Assembly (NCBI GenBank): GCA_017468115.1
Contig: JAFUJS010000025.1
Span: forward strand, 1-64,000
From: Clostridia bacterium
GTDB taxonomy: Bacteria; Bacillota_A; Clostridia; Oscillospirales; CAG-272
Reading direction: 5' to 3'
DNA length: 64,000 nt
Positions 1 through 9,276 of this stretch are shown one piece after another (the stretch's first letter is position 1; each line of letters begins with the position of its first letter). A program made the translations under genes and the position numbers. Under the pieces are notes generated by a model, which worked only from the letters and a program-made list of their open reading frames with translations, was not told the origin of the DNA and did not search any database.

Positions 1-2918
1 ATATCCTCAGGTGGGAGAATTCTTGATACAACACCCTTGTTACCGTGACGACCAGCCATCTTATCGCCTACGGAGATCTTTCTCTTCTGAGCGATATAAA
101 CCTTAACTACCTTGTGTACGCCCGGAGACAGCTCATCACCATTTTCACGTGAGAATACCTTAACGTCAACTACAATACCATTTTCGCCGTTCTTTACACG
201 AAGTGATGTATCTCTTACATCTCTTGCTCTTTCAGCGAAAATAGCACGAAGAAGGTTGTCCTCCGGTGTATGCTCGGTCTCACCCTTAGGTGTAACCTTA
301 CCAACAAGTATATCTGAAACCTTAACCTCTGTACCGATTCTGATAATACCATTTTCGTCAAGGTTCTTAAGCGCTTCTTCACTTACGTTGTGAATTTCAC
401 GAGTAATGTCCTCGGCACCAAGCTTTGTATCTCTTGCCTCGATAGTCTTTTCCTCAATGTGAATAGAGGTATAAACGTCATTACGAACAAGGTTTTCGTT
501 AAGCAAAACTGCGTCCTCGTAGTTATAGCCTTCCCATGTCATAAATCCGATAAGAGCATTCTTACCAAGAGAGATTTCGCCATTAGCGGTAGCCGGACCG
601 TCTGCGATAACCTGTCCAGCCTCAACCTGCTCACCAACAACTACAATTGGTGTTTGGTTAATGCAGGTTTCCTGGTTGGAGCGCTTGAACTTAACAAGCT
701 CATATCTGTCCTTAAGACCTCTTTCGTTCTTAATGATGATATGTGTAGCGTCAACCTTTTCTACAACACCTGCTTCCTTTGCGAGTACAACTACGCCGGA
801 GTCAACTGCTGCCTTATATTCCATACCCGTACCAACGATTGGAGAGTCGGTCTTGAGTAGTGGAACTGCCTGCTTCTGCATGTTTGATCCCATGAGCGCA
901 CGAGCGTTGTCGTCGTTCTCAATAAACGGAATCATTGCGGTTGCAACAGATACAACCATCTTAGGAGAAACGTCCATGTAGCTAACTCTTGAGGAGTCAG
1001 TTTCCAAAATTTCGTTCTTTTCACGAACAATGATCTTGTTCTTTACAAAGCGCTTGTTCTCATCAAGCTCCTCATAAGCTTGAGCAATAACGTGTCCGTC
1101 CTCTTCCTCTGCAGTAAGGTATACTACCTCGTCGGTAACAACGCCATCAATAACCTTGCGGTATGGAGCCTTAATGAAGCCATACTTATCAATAATACCA
1201 TAGGTTGAAAGTGAAGAAATAAGACCGATGTTTGGTCCTTCAGGTGTTTCAACAGGACACATTCTACCATAGTGAGTATAGTGTACGTCACGAACCTCAA
1301 AGGCTGCTCTTTCTCTTGTCAAGCCGCCAGGACCGAGAGCTGAGATACGGCGCTTATGTGTAAGCTCTGCAAGTGGGTTGTTCTGGTCCATAAACTGTGA
1401 AAGCGGGGATGAACCAAAGAATTCTCTCATAGCAGATGCGATTGGTTTAATATTTACAAGAGTCTTAGGAGAAAGCTCTTCCATATCTTGAGTTTTGATT
1501 CTGTCACGAATGATTTTTTCCATACGGGACATACCGATGCGAAGCTGATTTTGGAGAAGCTCACCAACGCAACGGAGACGACGATTACCAAGGTGGTCGA
1601 TATCGTCACGCTTACCAATGTTGTAGTAAAGACCTACAAGGTAAGCCATAGAAGCAAGAATATCTTCTCTTGTCAGGTGTCTTGGGCAAAGCTCTTCAGT
1701 ACTGTACTTAATCTTTTCAAGAACAGCCTCTCTATCGCCGCCACATTCAGCAATGATAGTTTGAAGCGCCTCGTAGTTAAGTCTTTCGCTTACACCATAG
1801 TCCTCAAGACCTTCTCTCCAGTTCTCACCAAGCAAATACTTAGGGTCAACTGTACCGTTACCGAAAATCTTAAGCTCAACAGGGTTGCCTGTATCTCTGT
1901 CAATGGTGTTAACGTATACTTCGTTTACACAGTTAGATTCGATAAGCTCGATATCGTCCTTGTCAATAACCTTACCGATTTGACAAATAACCTCACCTGT
2001 AAGGTTACTTATAACATCACGGGAAAGTGTAAGTCCAAGAATACGCTTGGAAATAGCAAGCTTTTCGTTGAACTTATATCTACCAACGGAATAGATATCA
2101 TATCTCTTGCCGTCGAAATAGAAGTTATTAAGAAGCATTCTGGCATTCTCAACGATTGCAGGGTCGCCAGGACGGAGTCTTCTGTAAATCTCCTTAAGAG
2201 CCTCTTCCTCAATGGAAGTATTGAACTCAAGAGCTAGATTTGCGCTTTCGTCCTTAAGCAGGGTTGGTTTCAAGAACTTCTCGCCAAAAATCTCCTTAAG
2301 TGCCTCTTCGGACTCAACACCAAGAGCGCGCGCAAGAAGAGTAACAGGCATTTTCCTGTTTCTGTCCATCTTTACATAAAAAGCATTGCTGGAATCAGTT
2401 TCATACTCAAGCCAAGCGCCACGATATGGGATAACCTGAGTTGAGAATATATGAGAACCAACTTTGTCAATCTCAAAACTGTAGTACATACCAGGAGAAC
2501 GCATAATTTGTGAAACAATAACACGCTCTTTACCATGGATGATGAATGTGCCGTTTTCTGTCATGAGTGGGAACTCACACATAAATACATCATCTTCCTT
2601 AACCTCGCCGGTTTGCTCATTAGAAAGACGAACCTTAGCACGCAAAGCCGCAGAATAGTCTACGCCTCTGATTTTGCACTCCTCTGCAGGATACTTAGGA
2701 TTGTCTACATCAAGCGTGTGTGAAACAAACTCAATGCAAATACCACCATCAGGATCTCTGATTGGAGACACCTCATGAAGGACGTCAGCAATTCCCTTCT
2801 CCAAGAACCACTCATAGGACTCCTTCTGAACAGCGATTAGGTTTGGCATGTCACAAAGCTCGCTAATCTTAGCGAAGTTCATTCTCGTGTTTTTGCCAAG
2901 TTTTTGTTCTTTGACCAT
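1..2918 (-). CDS. rpoB: RNA polymerase beta subunit (5' part; 3' end lies outside the window)
   Basis: This encodes the catalytic beta subunit of RNA polymerase. About 972 codons are present, starting at the ATG at 2918 behind a GGAG ribosome site; the C-terminal part continues past position 1. Translating the minus strand gives highly conserved blocks, including the rifampicin-pocket segment ([19 protein letters not shown], near 1360-1420) and the [16 protein letters not shown] segment. The Gln, Asp, His and Ser positions usually mutated in resistance look wild type. The gene has its own promoter and its upstream neighbour is divergent rpsT, so it is not preceded by rplL as in the common rplKAJL-rpoBC order. 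Confidence 0.98.
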   Translation of the reverse strand, partial: MVKEQKLGKNTRMNFAKISELCDMPNLIAVQKESYEWFLEKGIADVLHEVSPIRDPDGGICIEFVSHTLDVDNPKYPAEECKIRGVDYSAALRAKVRLSNEQTGEVKEDDVFMCEFPLMTENGTFIIHGKERVIVSQIMRSPGMYYSFEIDKVGSHIFSTQVIPYRGAWLEYETDSSNAFYVKMDRNRKMPVTLLARALGVESEEALKEIFGEKFLKPTLLKDESANLALEFNTSIEEEALKEIYRRLRPGDPAIVENARMLLNNFYFDGKRYDIYSVGRYKFNEKLAISKRILGLTLSRDVISNLTGEVICQIGKVIDKDDIELIESNCVNEVYVNTIDRDTGNPVELKIFGNGTVDPKYLLGENWREGLEDYGVSERLNYEALQTIIAECGGDREAVLEKIKYSTEELCPRHLTREDILASMAYLVGLYYNIGKRDDIDHLGNRRLRCVGELLQNQLRIGMSRMEKIIRDRIKTQDMEELSPKTLVNIKPIASAMREFFGSSPLSQFMDQNNPLAELTHKRRISALGPGGLTRERAAFEVRDVHYTHYGRMCPVETPEGPNIGLISSLSTYGIIDKYGFIKAPYRKVIDGVVTDEVVYLTAEEEDGHVIAQAYEELDENKRFVKNKIIVREKNEILETDSSRVSYMDVSPKMVVSVATAMIPFIENDDNARALMGSNMQKQAVPLLKTDSPIVGTGMEYKAAVDSGVVVLAKEAGVVEKVDATHIIIKNERGLKDRYELVKFKRSNQETCINQTPIVVVGEQVEAGQVIADGPATANGEISLGKNALIGFMTWEGYNYEDAVLLNENLVRNDVYTSIHIEEKTIEARDTKLGAEDITREIHNVSEEALKNLDENGIIRIGTEVKVSDILVGKVTPKGETEHTPEDNLLRAIFAERARDVRDTSLRVKNGENGIVVDVKVFSRENGDELSPGVHKVVKVYIAQKRKISVGDKMAGRHGNKGVVSRILPPED

Positions 2919-2992
2919 AAACTTTTACTCCTACTTCCCTTTTATAATATAATATAAAAGTATATTTTAGAAAAATATTTGTGCAGTTAAAG

Positions 2993-3021
2993 ATTATAAC
3001 ATCAATGAACAGGTTCGTCAA
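2993..3021 (-). promoter_or_regulatory. sigma-A promoter of rpoB
   Basis: On the minus strand TTGACG (3021-3016) and TATAAT (2998-2993) are 17 nt apart, with TG one base upstream of the -10. The 5' leader to rpoB would be about 70 nt. Confidence 0.75.
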
Positions 3022-3202
3022 TAGTTATTTTAAAATTTTTCTAAAAAAGTTTATTGTTTACAATTAATTTTCTATAAATTTACAATTAATTCAAATGTAA
3101 AATTTTTGTGAACATTTTTTGGCACTAATTCTCTGCTTAAATAAAATGTAAATTATGTGTAACATTTGAAGAAAAATTTTTTTCTTTTTTATTAAAAAGG
3201 TA

Positions 3203-3231
3203 TTGATTTTTCAAAAATAATGTGCTAATAT
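3203..3231 (+). promoter_or_regulatory. sigma-A promoter of rpsT
   Basis: TTGATT (3203-3208), a 17-nt spacer ending TGC, and TAATAT (3226-3231). The leader of about 80 nt contains a small hairpin-like stretch (CGGATAG near 3277 with CTGTCGG) that could be a regulatory site for S20, but this is unproven. Confidence 0.65.
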
Positions 3232-3320
3232 ATATAACTGTACGAACAGGATATTCGGAGCACCCTCTCAGGCAACGGATAGCATCTGTCGGATTATAAT
3301 ATTACAAGGAGGACATTTCT

Positions 3321-3584
3321 GTGCCTAATATCAAATCTGCTAAGAAGCGTGTTAAGGTTATCGCTACTAAGACCCTTCGTAACAAGATGCTCAAATCTCA
3401 GCTCAACACTGCTATTAAGAAGTTCAAGGCTGCTGTTGAAAGTGGAGACAAGGAAGCTGCTCAAGTTGCTTATGTAGCTGCTGTAAAGAGAGTTGATAAA
3501 GCTGTTGCTCAAGGTATTCTTCATAAGAATAATGCAGCTCACAAGAAGAGCCAGTTCACACTTATGTACAATAAGATGGCGTAA
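3321..3584 (+). CDS. rpsT: 30S ribosomal protein S20
   Basis: An 87-aa, very basic protein that binds 16S rRNA in the body of the small subunit. The N-terminus (PNIKSAKKRVKV) and the C-terminal HKNNAAHKKSQF stretch are typical of S20, and the length is normal. Translation starts at a GTG 8 nt after a strong AAGGAGG site (3306-3312). The gene is monocistronic, with its own promoter and a terminator directly downstream. Confidence 0.97.
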   Translation: MPNIKSAKKRVKVIATKTLRNKMLKSQLNTAIKKFKAAVESGDKEAAQVAYVAAVKRVDKAVAQGILHKNNAAHKKSQFTLMYNKMA

Positions 3585-3595
3585 GTCTTTATATT

Positions 3596-3630
3596 ACGAG
3601 CTTTGTTTAACCCGCAAGGCTCGTTTTTTT
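3596..3630 (+). terminator. Intrinsic terminator of rpsT
   Basis: ACGAGC (3596-3601) pairs with GCTCGT (3619-3624), extended by TTG/CAA pairs, followed by a T7 run. Confidence 0.85.
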
Positions 3631-3709
3631 ACTTACTTCTCTGTTATACTTGACTTTTTTAGTATTTTTAGATATAATTTACTTATATTAAGTGTCTAGG
3701 AGTTTTATT

Positions 3710-3958
3710 ATGAGTGAAGCTATATATGTGTCTACAACAAGAAACGACCATATCGTTTATTCCAATAGAGTTGTGCTGGGCGATGCTGTTATTGCGCGCT
3801 CTGCTATTGTTAAGCTCCTTTGGGTTGAGCCGTCCGCTTATCCCGGAATGCTCAAAATATTCTATGGCAATAATTCTGTTGCAGAAATTGCAATAAACAA
3901 AGAAAACAAAACCGATTATATGCTTTTCAAGGAATCTATTGAAGAGATTTTAATTTAA
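3710..3958 (+). CDS. Small protein of unknown function
   Basis: An 82-aa protein that I do not recognise. The ATG at 3710 is preferred over an upstream GTG at 3692 because a TAGGAG ribosome site (3696-3701) lies at the right distance. The sequence is mixed alpha/beta in character with no signal peptide, membrane helix or cysteines. A hydrophobic segment (VVLGDAVIARSAIVKLLWV) occupies residues 21-39 and the C-terminus is acidic. It stands alone between the rpsT terminator and a bidirectional terminator shared with the convergent rpsR. Confidence 0.65.
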   Translation: MSEAIYVSTTRNDHIVYSNRVVLGDAVIARSAIVKLLWVEPSAYPGMLKIFYGNNSVAEIAINKENKTDYMLFKESIEEILI

Positions 3959-3962
3959 ATAA

Positions 3963-3993
3963 AAAAAGAACCGTTTGAAAACGGTTCTTTTTG
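3963..3993. terminator. Bidirectional terminator between the small ORF and rpsR
   Basis: AAAAAGAACCGTT and AACGGTTCTTTTT form a stem with a TGAA loop. A/T tracts on both sides let it serve the convergent transcripts. Confidence 0.88.
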
Positions 3994-3998
3994 TTTTA

Positions 3999-4274
3999 TT
4001 AGTCGTCGATATAAGGCATAAGAGCCATAAAACGTGCACGCTTAATAGCCTTTGTAAGCTCGCCCTGGTGGTGAGCACAAGTGCCTGTAATTCTTCTTGG
4101 AAGAATCTTTGCACGCTCTGTAACATACTTTCTCAAACGAGCAGTATCTTTATAATCTATATGACCAATCTTCTCAGCACAGAAAGCACAAACCTTCTTC
4201 TTCTTGCGCATCATCTGACGAGCAGGACGTGCTGGAGCAACCTGTTCTTTTTCAACGGTTACGTTGTTATCCAT
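3999..4274 (-). CDS. rpsR: 30S ribosomal protein S18
   Basis: A 91-aa protein that pairs with S6 on the platform of the 30S subunit. The core [22 protein letters not shown] and the [18 protein letters not shown] segment are diagnostic. It retains cysteines (CAFCAEK near residue 29 plus a Cys-His-His further on) in the arrangement of zinc-binding S18 forms. Last gene of the rpsF-ssb-rpsR operon, the standard Firmicutes order. Confidence 0.97.
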   Translation of the reverse strand: MDNNVTVEKEQVAPARPARQMMRKKKKVCAFCAEKIGHIDYKDTARLRKYVTERAKILPRRITGTCAHHQGELTKAIKRARFMALMPYIDD

Positions 4275-4306
4275 ATTAGTATCCTCCTATAAAATTCTGT
4301 TCTCTA

Positions 4307-4720
4307 TTAGAACGGTAAATCGTCGTCGCCTTGAACTTCCTCAAACTTAGGAGCAGCAGGTGTTTGGAACGCAGGCTCTTCAAAGCCGCCTACACCCTCT
4401 GTCTTAGAATCAACAAAGAAAGCCTCCTCAGCAACAACCTCGGTAGCATAACGCTTGTTGTTTTGCTGATCATTCCAAGTTCTTGTCTGGATAGAGCCTG
4501 AAATACAAATAGAGCTACCCTTCTTAAAATACTTGCAAATGAAATCAGCTGTCTGTCTCCATGCAACACAGTTGATAAAATCAGCCTGTGCATCCTTTCC
4601 CTTGCGGTTAACTGCAATTGAGAAGGTTGTTACGGAAACGCCTTGTGGTGTTTGCTTAAGCTCGGGGTCAGCAGTGAGTCTACCGCCCAAAATTGCTTTG
4701 TTAAGATTTAAGTTTGCCAT
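4307..4720 (-). CDS. ssb: Single-stranded DNA-binding protein
   Basis: A 137-aa protein that coats single-stranded DNA during replication, repair and recombination. The OB fold spans about residues 1-105 (NKAILGGRLTADPELKQT, then VNRKGKDAQADFINCVAWR). A flexible linker leads to the acidic tip DDDLPF, the docking site for partner proteins. It lies between rpsF and rpsR in one transcription unit, so its level is probably tied to the S6:S18 operon. Confidence 0.97.
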   Translation of the reverse strand: MANLNLNKAILGGRLTADPELKQTPQGVSVTTFSIAVNRKGKDAQADFINCVAWRQTADFICKYFKKGSSICISGSIQTRTWNDQQNNKRYATEVVAEEAFFVDSKTEGVGGFEEPAFQTPAAPKFEEVQGDDDLPF

Positions 4721-4744
4721 TTTGAATTGCCCCTTTCTTAAAGC

Positions 4745-5065
4745 TTACGCTTCTTTCTTTGTCTTTTTGTCATCGATGTGGCGAATTACAATTGAACGAA
4801 GGATATATTCGTTAATACCGAACAAACGCTCAAGCTCAGCAGTAAATGCGCCCTCGCTCTTAAAGTTTACAAGAACATAGTAACCCTCGGTCTTGTAGTT
4901 GATTGGGTATGCAAGCTTGCGCTTACCCCATTCGTCTACTGAATCGATGGTGCCGTTCTCTGCGATAAGAGCTGTGAACTTTTCAACAGTTGCCTTAACA
5001 TCTTCCTCAGAAATTGTTGCGTCAACTACGAACAAAGTTTCATAAGAGTTCATAACCTTTTCCAT
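4745..5065 (-). CDS. rpsF: 30S ribosomal protein S6
   Basis: A 106-aa ribosomal protein that forms a heterodimer with S18. YETLFVVDATISEED, DEWGKRKLAYPI and EGYYVLVNF are family blocks. The ATG at 5065 is chosen over the internal ATG at 5053 because AGGAGG lies 8 nt upstream of it. First gene of rpsF-ssb-rpsR, behind a structured leader that resembles the S6:S18 autoregulatory RNA. Confidence 0.97.
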   Translation of the reverse strand: MEKVMNSYETLFVVDATISEEDVKATVEKFTALIAENGTIDSVDEWGKRKLAYPINYKTEGYYVLVNFKSEGAFTAELERLFGINEYILRSIVIRHIDDKKTKKEA

Positions 5066-5091
5066 CTTTCTTACCTCCTGTGGACTTAATG

Positions 5092-5142
5092 ACCGTTAGC
5101 TAATGAATTTCTAACGGTAGGAGCGAGTATTAGACATACTCG
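5092..5142 (-). promoter_or_regulatory. Structured rpsF leader, candidate S6:S18-binding RNA
   Basis: On the minus-strand transcript there are two perfect hairpins in tandem: CGAGTAT/ATACTCG (5142-5136 with 5130-5124), then ACCGTTAG/CTAACGGT (5118-5111 with 5099-5092). The ribosome site follows about 15 nt later. A CCG-containing stem in front of rpsF fits the known Firmicutes S6:S18 leader motif, in which the protein pair represses its own operon. The assignment is by position and shape only. Confidence 0.6.
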
Positions 5143-5151
5143 TTCTGCGTT

Positions 5152-5180
5152 ATTTTAACACAGAAAACCCCGGTTGTCAA
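5152..5180 (-). promoter_or_regulatory. sigma-A promoter of rpsF-ssb-rpsR
   Basis: TTGACA (5180-5175), 17 nt, TAAAAT (5157-5152), with an extended TGT just upstream of the -10. Transcription would start just ahead of the two leader hairpins. Confidence 0.8.
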
Positions 5181-5208
5181 CAAGTTTTTTAAAAAATTTA
5201 TTTTTTAG

Positions 5209-5237
5209 TTGAATTAGAAATAAATATATGTTAAAAT
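5209..5237 (+). promoter_or_regulatory. sigma-A promoter of rnhA
   Basis: TTGAAT (5209-5214), a 17-nt spacer ending TGT, and TAAAAT (5232-5237), giving a short leader to the ATG at 5266. Confidence 0.7.
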
Positions 5238-5265
5238 TAATTAACTTAATTGTTTGGAGATTACA

Positions 5266-5715
5266 ATGAAAAAGGTAGATATATATACTGACGGCTCTTG
5301 CCGTTCAAATCCCGGTCCCGGTGGCTGGGGCGCTGTCCTTGTTTATCGAGGCGTTGAAAAGGAGCTTTGCGGTGGCGAGGCCTCTACAACAAACAACCGT
5401 ATGGAGCTTACTGCTGTTATAAAGGCGTTACAGGCTCTTAAGGAAAGCTGCGAAATTACCCTTACCTCTGATTCCAAGTATGTGCTTGATGCTCTTTCCT
5501 TGGGCTGGGCTGAGGCGTGGCAAAAAAATAATTGGAGAAAGGCTGACAGGTCCACTGCCCTAAATACTGACCTTTGGGAAATACTATTAAACGAGGTCAA
5601 AAAGCACTCAATAACCTACATTTGGGTTAAGGGACATAATGGTCATCCTTATAACGAAAGATGCGATAAAATGGCACAGGATGAGTCTGCTAAATTCATT
5701 TCAGAGGGTGTGTAG
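5266..5715 (+). CDS. rnhA: Ribonuclease HI
   Basis: A 149-aa enzyme that cuts the RNA strand of RNA:DNA hybrids. All four carboxylate motifs are visible: TDGSC near residue 8, MELTA near 46, SDSKYV near 70 and NERCD near 130. The WVKGHNGHPYNE segment is typical of type 1 enzymes. The ATG at 5266 sits 6 nt after GGAGA and is preferred to a TTG at 5254. No hybrid-binding N-terminal domain is present, so it is the short bacterial form. Confidence 0.96.
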   Translation: MKKVDIYTDGSCRSNPGPGGWGAVLVYRGVEKELCGGEASTTNNRMELTAVIKALQALKESCEITLTSDSKYVLDALSLGWAEAWQKNNWRKADRSTALNTDLWEILLNEVKKHSITYIWVKGHNGHPYNERCDKMAQDESAKFISEGV

Positions 5716-5747
5716 TACCTCTACTATATAATAATGTAGAGTTTTTC

Positions 5748-5777
5748 AAAAAAGCGAGGCAATTTTCTCGCTTTTTT
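5748..5777 (+). terminator. Terminator of rnhA
   Basis: AAAAAAGCGAG (5748-5758) pairs with CTCGCTTTTTT (5767-5777). Confidence 0.85.
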
Positions 5778-5784
5778 AATTTAT

Positions 5785-5822
5785 AAAAAAACGCAACGGG
5801 TTTTCCGTTGCGTTTTATTTTT
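5785..5822 (-). terminator. Terminator of the 1023-aa surface protein gene
   Basis: AAAACGCAACGG and CCGTTGCGTTTT form a 12-bp stem just downstream of the minus-strand stop, with a U tract on the minus strand. Confidence 0.85.
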
Positions 5823-5824
5823 AA

Positions 5825-8800
5825 TTATGCGTTTGGCTTGCCGGCAATAATGTCGTTATAGAGTCTCTTTACATCGGTAGGAACGTTTGCGCCAGAGTCA
5901 ACAAGGTGCTTTACAACCTCATAAACGCTTATCATACCGTTTTCATTTTCGTCTATATCGGTAAGATCAACCTCACATTCCTCGTAAACAATGCCTCTGA
6001 AGTTCATAAGTCTAACCTTTGTTGTGATTGTGAATTCATCGTATACGGAGGAAGGATCCAATACTACTGAGAATTCACCATCTGAGGTCATCTTAACCTC
6101 TTCAGAATTTGCGTATTTACCATATGTTTCGATTGTCTTTGTTTCGCCGTCTGCATTTGTGATATAAGTAATTACTCTTACGTCACATTCGTAAAGGAGA
6201 TCCTCGTCCTGAAGTGCCTCAAGGTTAAGGTCGTATGTAAGTCTAAGACCGATAAAATCGGTAGATCTTACGCTTATATCAACAAAGCTAATAAGCTCCT
6301 CGGAAATATCCTTAACAGGAATTTCTTCCTTAATCTCTACTCCGCCCTTCTCAGCGTCATAAGCGCCACAAACTGAGCACTCCCAAGACTTTTCACCCGG
6401 TGCAGTATAGCTTGGCTCATAGTTAATAACCCACTCGTGTGCGTGTTTACCGGTTGCCTCAATTGGCTCTTGTGAACTAACTCTTTGACAGCCTGAGCAA
6501 ACTATTTGCTTAATGCCTAGGAAGCCACATTTAGCCTCCATATAAGTAATAGCTTTGGTATAATCATGTTCTCCGGTTGATGGAATTACAATATCGGTTA
6601 CTGTTGCACCGCATCCCGGAACTGTACATGTACCATGTCCTACACCATCAGATGAGCAGGTAGCTTGAACATCAGGAATTACGTTGCTTACTGTGTGACC
6701 GAACTTGCCACTTTCAAGAGTAACATCAACGGTCTTTGTGCATACAGGACAAAGTGCTGTTGTTGAACCATCCTCTGTACATGTTGGAGCAACATAGTTA
6801 GGGTCAGTTGAATCCATATTGTAGTCCTCTTCGGTTACTACACAGTCGTGTACATAGAAGTTAAGCTCGTGAATCTTAAGTGCGCTACCGTTGTCCCACT
6901 TTGCAGAATCAATTCTAATAACAATTTTTGATGCAGCAATACCGTTTCCAATTACCTTTGCAAGGTCAACGGCAACAAGTGTATCGCTGTCTGTTTGGTT
7001 ACCATTATCAATTGCCGCGCTTGTAAATGTAGCAGATTGTACAAAGTCACCCTTTTCATCCTCTGTGTAGAAAATCATAGAGAATTTACAATAGTTACCT
7101 GAAGCTGAGCCTGATATGGAAGTGAAGTAATAAATATCATCAAGAAGGAACTCAATTTCGGTGCCTGTTGGAGCGTAGCCATAGGTGGTCAAGCTACCGT
7201 CAAACATTTGCCATACTGTATCCTCTGTTGGAGGAGGTGTTGCTGCCTGATAGTTCAAGAAGCCGGCAACAGAAGAATCTGTAGAAGCCTTAGATAGGTT
7301 AAGGTTCATAAGATCAACTGTGCTGTTGTTGAGATAGAACTTCTTTGTATTATCGAAATATGTAAGTGCTCTTGTTGGAGACCTCTTCTCTGCATCACAG
7401 CCGTCTCTCATACAGGAAACAAGCTTTTCGCCCTGTACGCCAAGCGAGGATTCAACAGTTACAACACCGTCATCCCAGTCATGACCGAGCGCCTTAACAG
7501 GATTGTCTCTATATGTAGCTGTACAACCGGAATCGGTACACTTATACTCTGTGTATCCTTCATCTGTACATGTTGCATTTGTTATTGTTCCGCTATCCCA
7601 ATTATGACCGATAGCAGGAATATCGAAATCACCTGTCTGCTCACAAATACCGCAGGTCTTTGTTACAACACCATTGGTAGTTGCTGTTGGTGCAAGAGTT
7701 TCTACACCGTCATCCCATTGGTGGAAACCAGTTGCAGGAATGTTTTTCTTAATAACCTTGTTACAATGACAGGTAAACTCCTTAAAGCCGGCTGTACCGC
7801 ATGTTGGGTTCTTAGAGTCGGTTTCCTCAAAAATATGCTCGCCGCTTTCTCCATTGATTTCAATTTCCCACATATACTCGCCGCCGCTGTACTGACCATT
7901 GAACATTTCAAATTCAATCTTTGAAGCCTCAACATATGGGTCAACCTTAGCAGAAAGGTCGGAAATGGAAATATCCTTTGAATCATAAACCATATCACCA
8001 TTCAGGTCATATAGTCTGATTCTTGTTTGGGTATTGTTGAATGTGTATTCCTTAATAGTTTGGAAGGAACCGTCATCAAGGAAGCCCTTACCATTACAAT
8101 GGAAAATAATCTCGGAAATCAAGTGCTCACTTGAAAACTCCATTGCAAATCTATAGTTACCATACTTTGGAGAGTGTGTACCGGTTTCAACATCACCATC
8201 CACAAGTGCGAGCCAGTTAACTGCCCACCACATACCGGACTGTGATTCGTCAACAGCGGTGTTAGGGTTATCTGAAACACCGTTGATGTAAGTGAATCTT
8301 GCATCCTTTGCAATATTGTGCATCTGTACATCACAAAGATCAATGCCTACGAGTGCGTATGCACCAACCTCCCAAATGTAATAGTTAGTGTCGTTTCTAC
8401 CGTCCTTGTCACCAATAACAACCTCAATCTTGTTAGCGATTACAGAAACCTTTGCATGATACTCTGTAAGCTGTGAAACATCCTGTGCTTCGATTGAATG
8501 AACAAGCTTGTCATTGTTATAGAATTTAAGTGCAAGCTTTTGTACGTTGTACTCTACTGTGCTAACCTCTTCATCGTTAGCAAGTGTACCACTACCGTTA
8601 CATACAACAACGATATCAGAAAAATACTGAGACTCATCATATGTAAGGATGTATGAGAACAATCTGTCCTTAGGAGATTTTGTACCTGTTGTAATGTCTC
8701 CGTCAATTATTCTCTCAGGTTGAACGGATCTAATTACGTTATCTCCGTCAACTGTAATTGTTGCCTGACCCGCAATGTTTGTCGCATTACTATTCACATC

Positions 8801-8896
8801 ACTCTCACTAACAGGTGGAGTAGCAGCAAATACGATATTTGCAAACATAGGCAAGATCAAAAGCAAGGTTAATGCTATTGCCAATACTTTTTTCAT
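5825..8896 (-). CDS. Secreted multidomain surface protein (discoidin-like domains, Cys-pair modules, EF-hand-like C-terminus)
   Basis: A 1023-aa exported protein with a clear signal peptide (residues 1-24, cut after FA). By eye it contains two similar beta-rich segments (about 40-185 and 190-350), each with a DGD-T-T-SPK motif and an ending like that of galactose-binding/discoidin folds. A series of short modules follows with GH-x-W-D and paired CxxC or Cys-Gly-x-Cys motifs (about 355-510 and 690-850), and a third discoidin-like segment (about 520-690). A beta domain precedes a C-terminal loop DIDENENGMIS that resembles a single calcium-binding EF-hand or half a dockerin. No catalytic domain is recognised, so carbohydrate or surface binding is inferred. 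It is co-transcribed 29 nt after a small lipoprotein gene. Ribosome site AGGAAGG. Confidence 0.75.
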   Translation of the reverse strand: MKKVLAIALTLLLILPMFANIVFAATPPVSESDVNSNATNIAGQATITVDGDNVIRSVQPERIIDGDITTGTKSPKDRLFSYILTYDESQYFSDIVVVCNGSGTLANDEEVSTVEYNVQKLALKFYNNDKLVHSIEAQDVSQLTEYHAKVSVIANKIEVVIGDKDGRNDTNYYIWEVGAYALVGIDLCDVQMHNIAKDARFTYINGVSDNPNTAVDESQSGMWWAVNWLALVDGDVETGTHSPKYGNYRFAMEFSSEHLISEIIFHCNGKGFLDDGSFQTIKEYTFNNTQTRIRLYDLNGDMVYDSKDISISDLSAKVDPYVEASKIEFEMFNGQYSGGEYMWEIEINGESGEHIFEETDSKNPTCGTAGFKEFTCHCNKVIKKNIPATGFHQWDDGVETLAPTATTNGVVTKTCGICEQTGDFDIPAIGHNWDSGTITNATCTDEGYTEYKCTDSGCTATYRDNPVKALGHDWDDGVVTVESSLGVQGEKLVSCMRDGCDAEKRSPTRALTYFDNTKKFYLNNSTVDLMNLNLSKASTDSSVAGFLNYQAATPPPTEDTVWQMFDGSLTTYGYAPTGTEIEFLLDDIYYFTSISGSASGNYCKFSMIFYTEDEKGDFVQSATFTSAAIDNGNQTDSDTLVAVDLAKVIGNGIAASKIVIRIDSAKWDNGSALKIHELNFYVHDCVVTEEDYNMDSTDPNYVAPTCTEDGSTTALCPVCTKTVDVTLESGKFGHTVSNVIPDVQATCSSDGVGHGTCTVPGCGATVTDIVIPSTGEHDYTKAITYMEAKCGFLGIKQIVCSGCQRVSSQEPIEATGKHAHEWVINYEPSYTAPGEKSWECSVCGAYDAEKGGVEIKEEIPVKDISEELISFVDISVRSTDFIGLRLTYDLNLEALQDEDLLYECDVRVITYITNADGETKTIETYGKYANSEEVKMTSDGEFSVVLDPSSVYDEFTITTKVRLMNFRGIVYEECEVDLTDIDENENGMISVYEVVKHLVDSGANVPTDVKRLYNDIIAGKPNA

Positions 8897-8925
8897 ATCT
8901 ATTCCTTCCTATATGTAAAAAAAGT

Positions 8926-9189
8926 TTACCATTTAATAACGTTGTCGAGATTTGTGCTCTCGTTGTTGTCGGTAGGTGGATCAAACTCCTCTTCTTCTAC
9001 CGGTTCATCATCAGGTGTTAAGCCATCACCCGGGATTTGTGTGTTACCGGAACCGGTGGTTTCACCAGTGCCTTGTTCTCCGCCGTTGTCGCCACCATCG
9101 CCACCATTATCTCCGCCGCCACAAGCGCTAAATGCGAAAATAACAAATACCAGCGAAAGCGCAATCAATAGAGAAAGAAACCTTTTCAT
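8926..9189 (-). CDS. Small low-complexity lipoprotein
   Basis: An 87-aa protein with a lipoprotein signal (MKRFLSLL...FAFSAC, lipobox ending at Cys23). The mature chain is almost all Gly, Asp, Asn, Glu, Thr and Pro, including a GGDNGGDGGDNGGE run, and would be a flexible acidic tether on the outer membrane face. The ATG at 9189 follows AAGGAGG; an upstream in-frame extension lacks a ribosome site and would destroy the lipobox. It leads the operon with the 1023-aa surface protein. No specific function can be assigned. Confidence 0.75.
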   Translation of the reverse strand: MKRFLSLLIALSLVFVIFAFSACGGGDNGGDGGDNGGEQGTGETTGSGNTQIPGDGLTPDDEPVEEEEFDPPTDNNESTNLDNVIKW

Positions 9190-9246
9190 ATATTTTCCTC
9201 CTTGAAGCAATGGGCATAGTACGCCCAATATATTTCTACATATAAT

Positions 9247-9276
9247 AATATAACATAATATATAGGAATTTGTCAA
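9247..9276 (-). promoter_or_regulatory. Promoter of the lipoprotein/surface-protein operon
   Basis: TTGACA (9276-9271), an 18-nt spacer ending TGT, and TATATT (9252-9247). The A/T-rich stretch from 9280 to 9455 contains nothing else recognisable. Confidence 0.65.

Larger units (their letters stand above)
2919..3320. other. Divergent intergenic region rpoB/rpsT
   Basis: This gene-free stretch of about 400 bp is very A+T rich. It holds the minus-strand rpoB promoter near 3000 and the plus-strand rpsT promoter near 3203-3231. Between about 3030 and 3200 I see only A/T-rich sequence, with no ORF or strong hairpin. Confidence 0.7.

Noticed and set aside
1488..2237. 249-codon plus-strand open frame
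   Set aside because: It is antisense to highly conserved rpoB sequence and shows no family features of its own.
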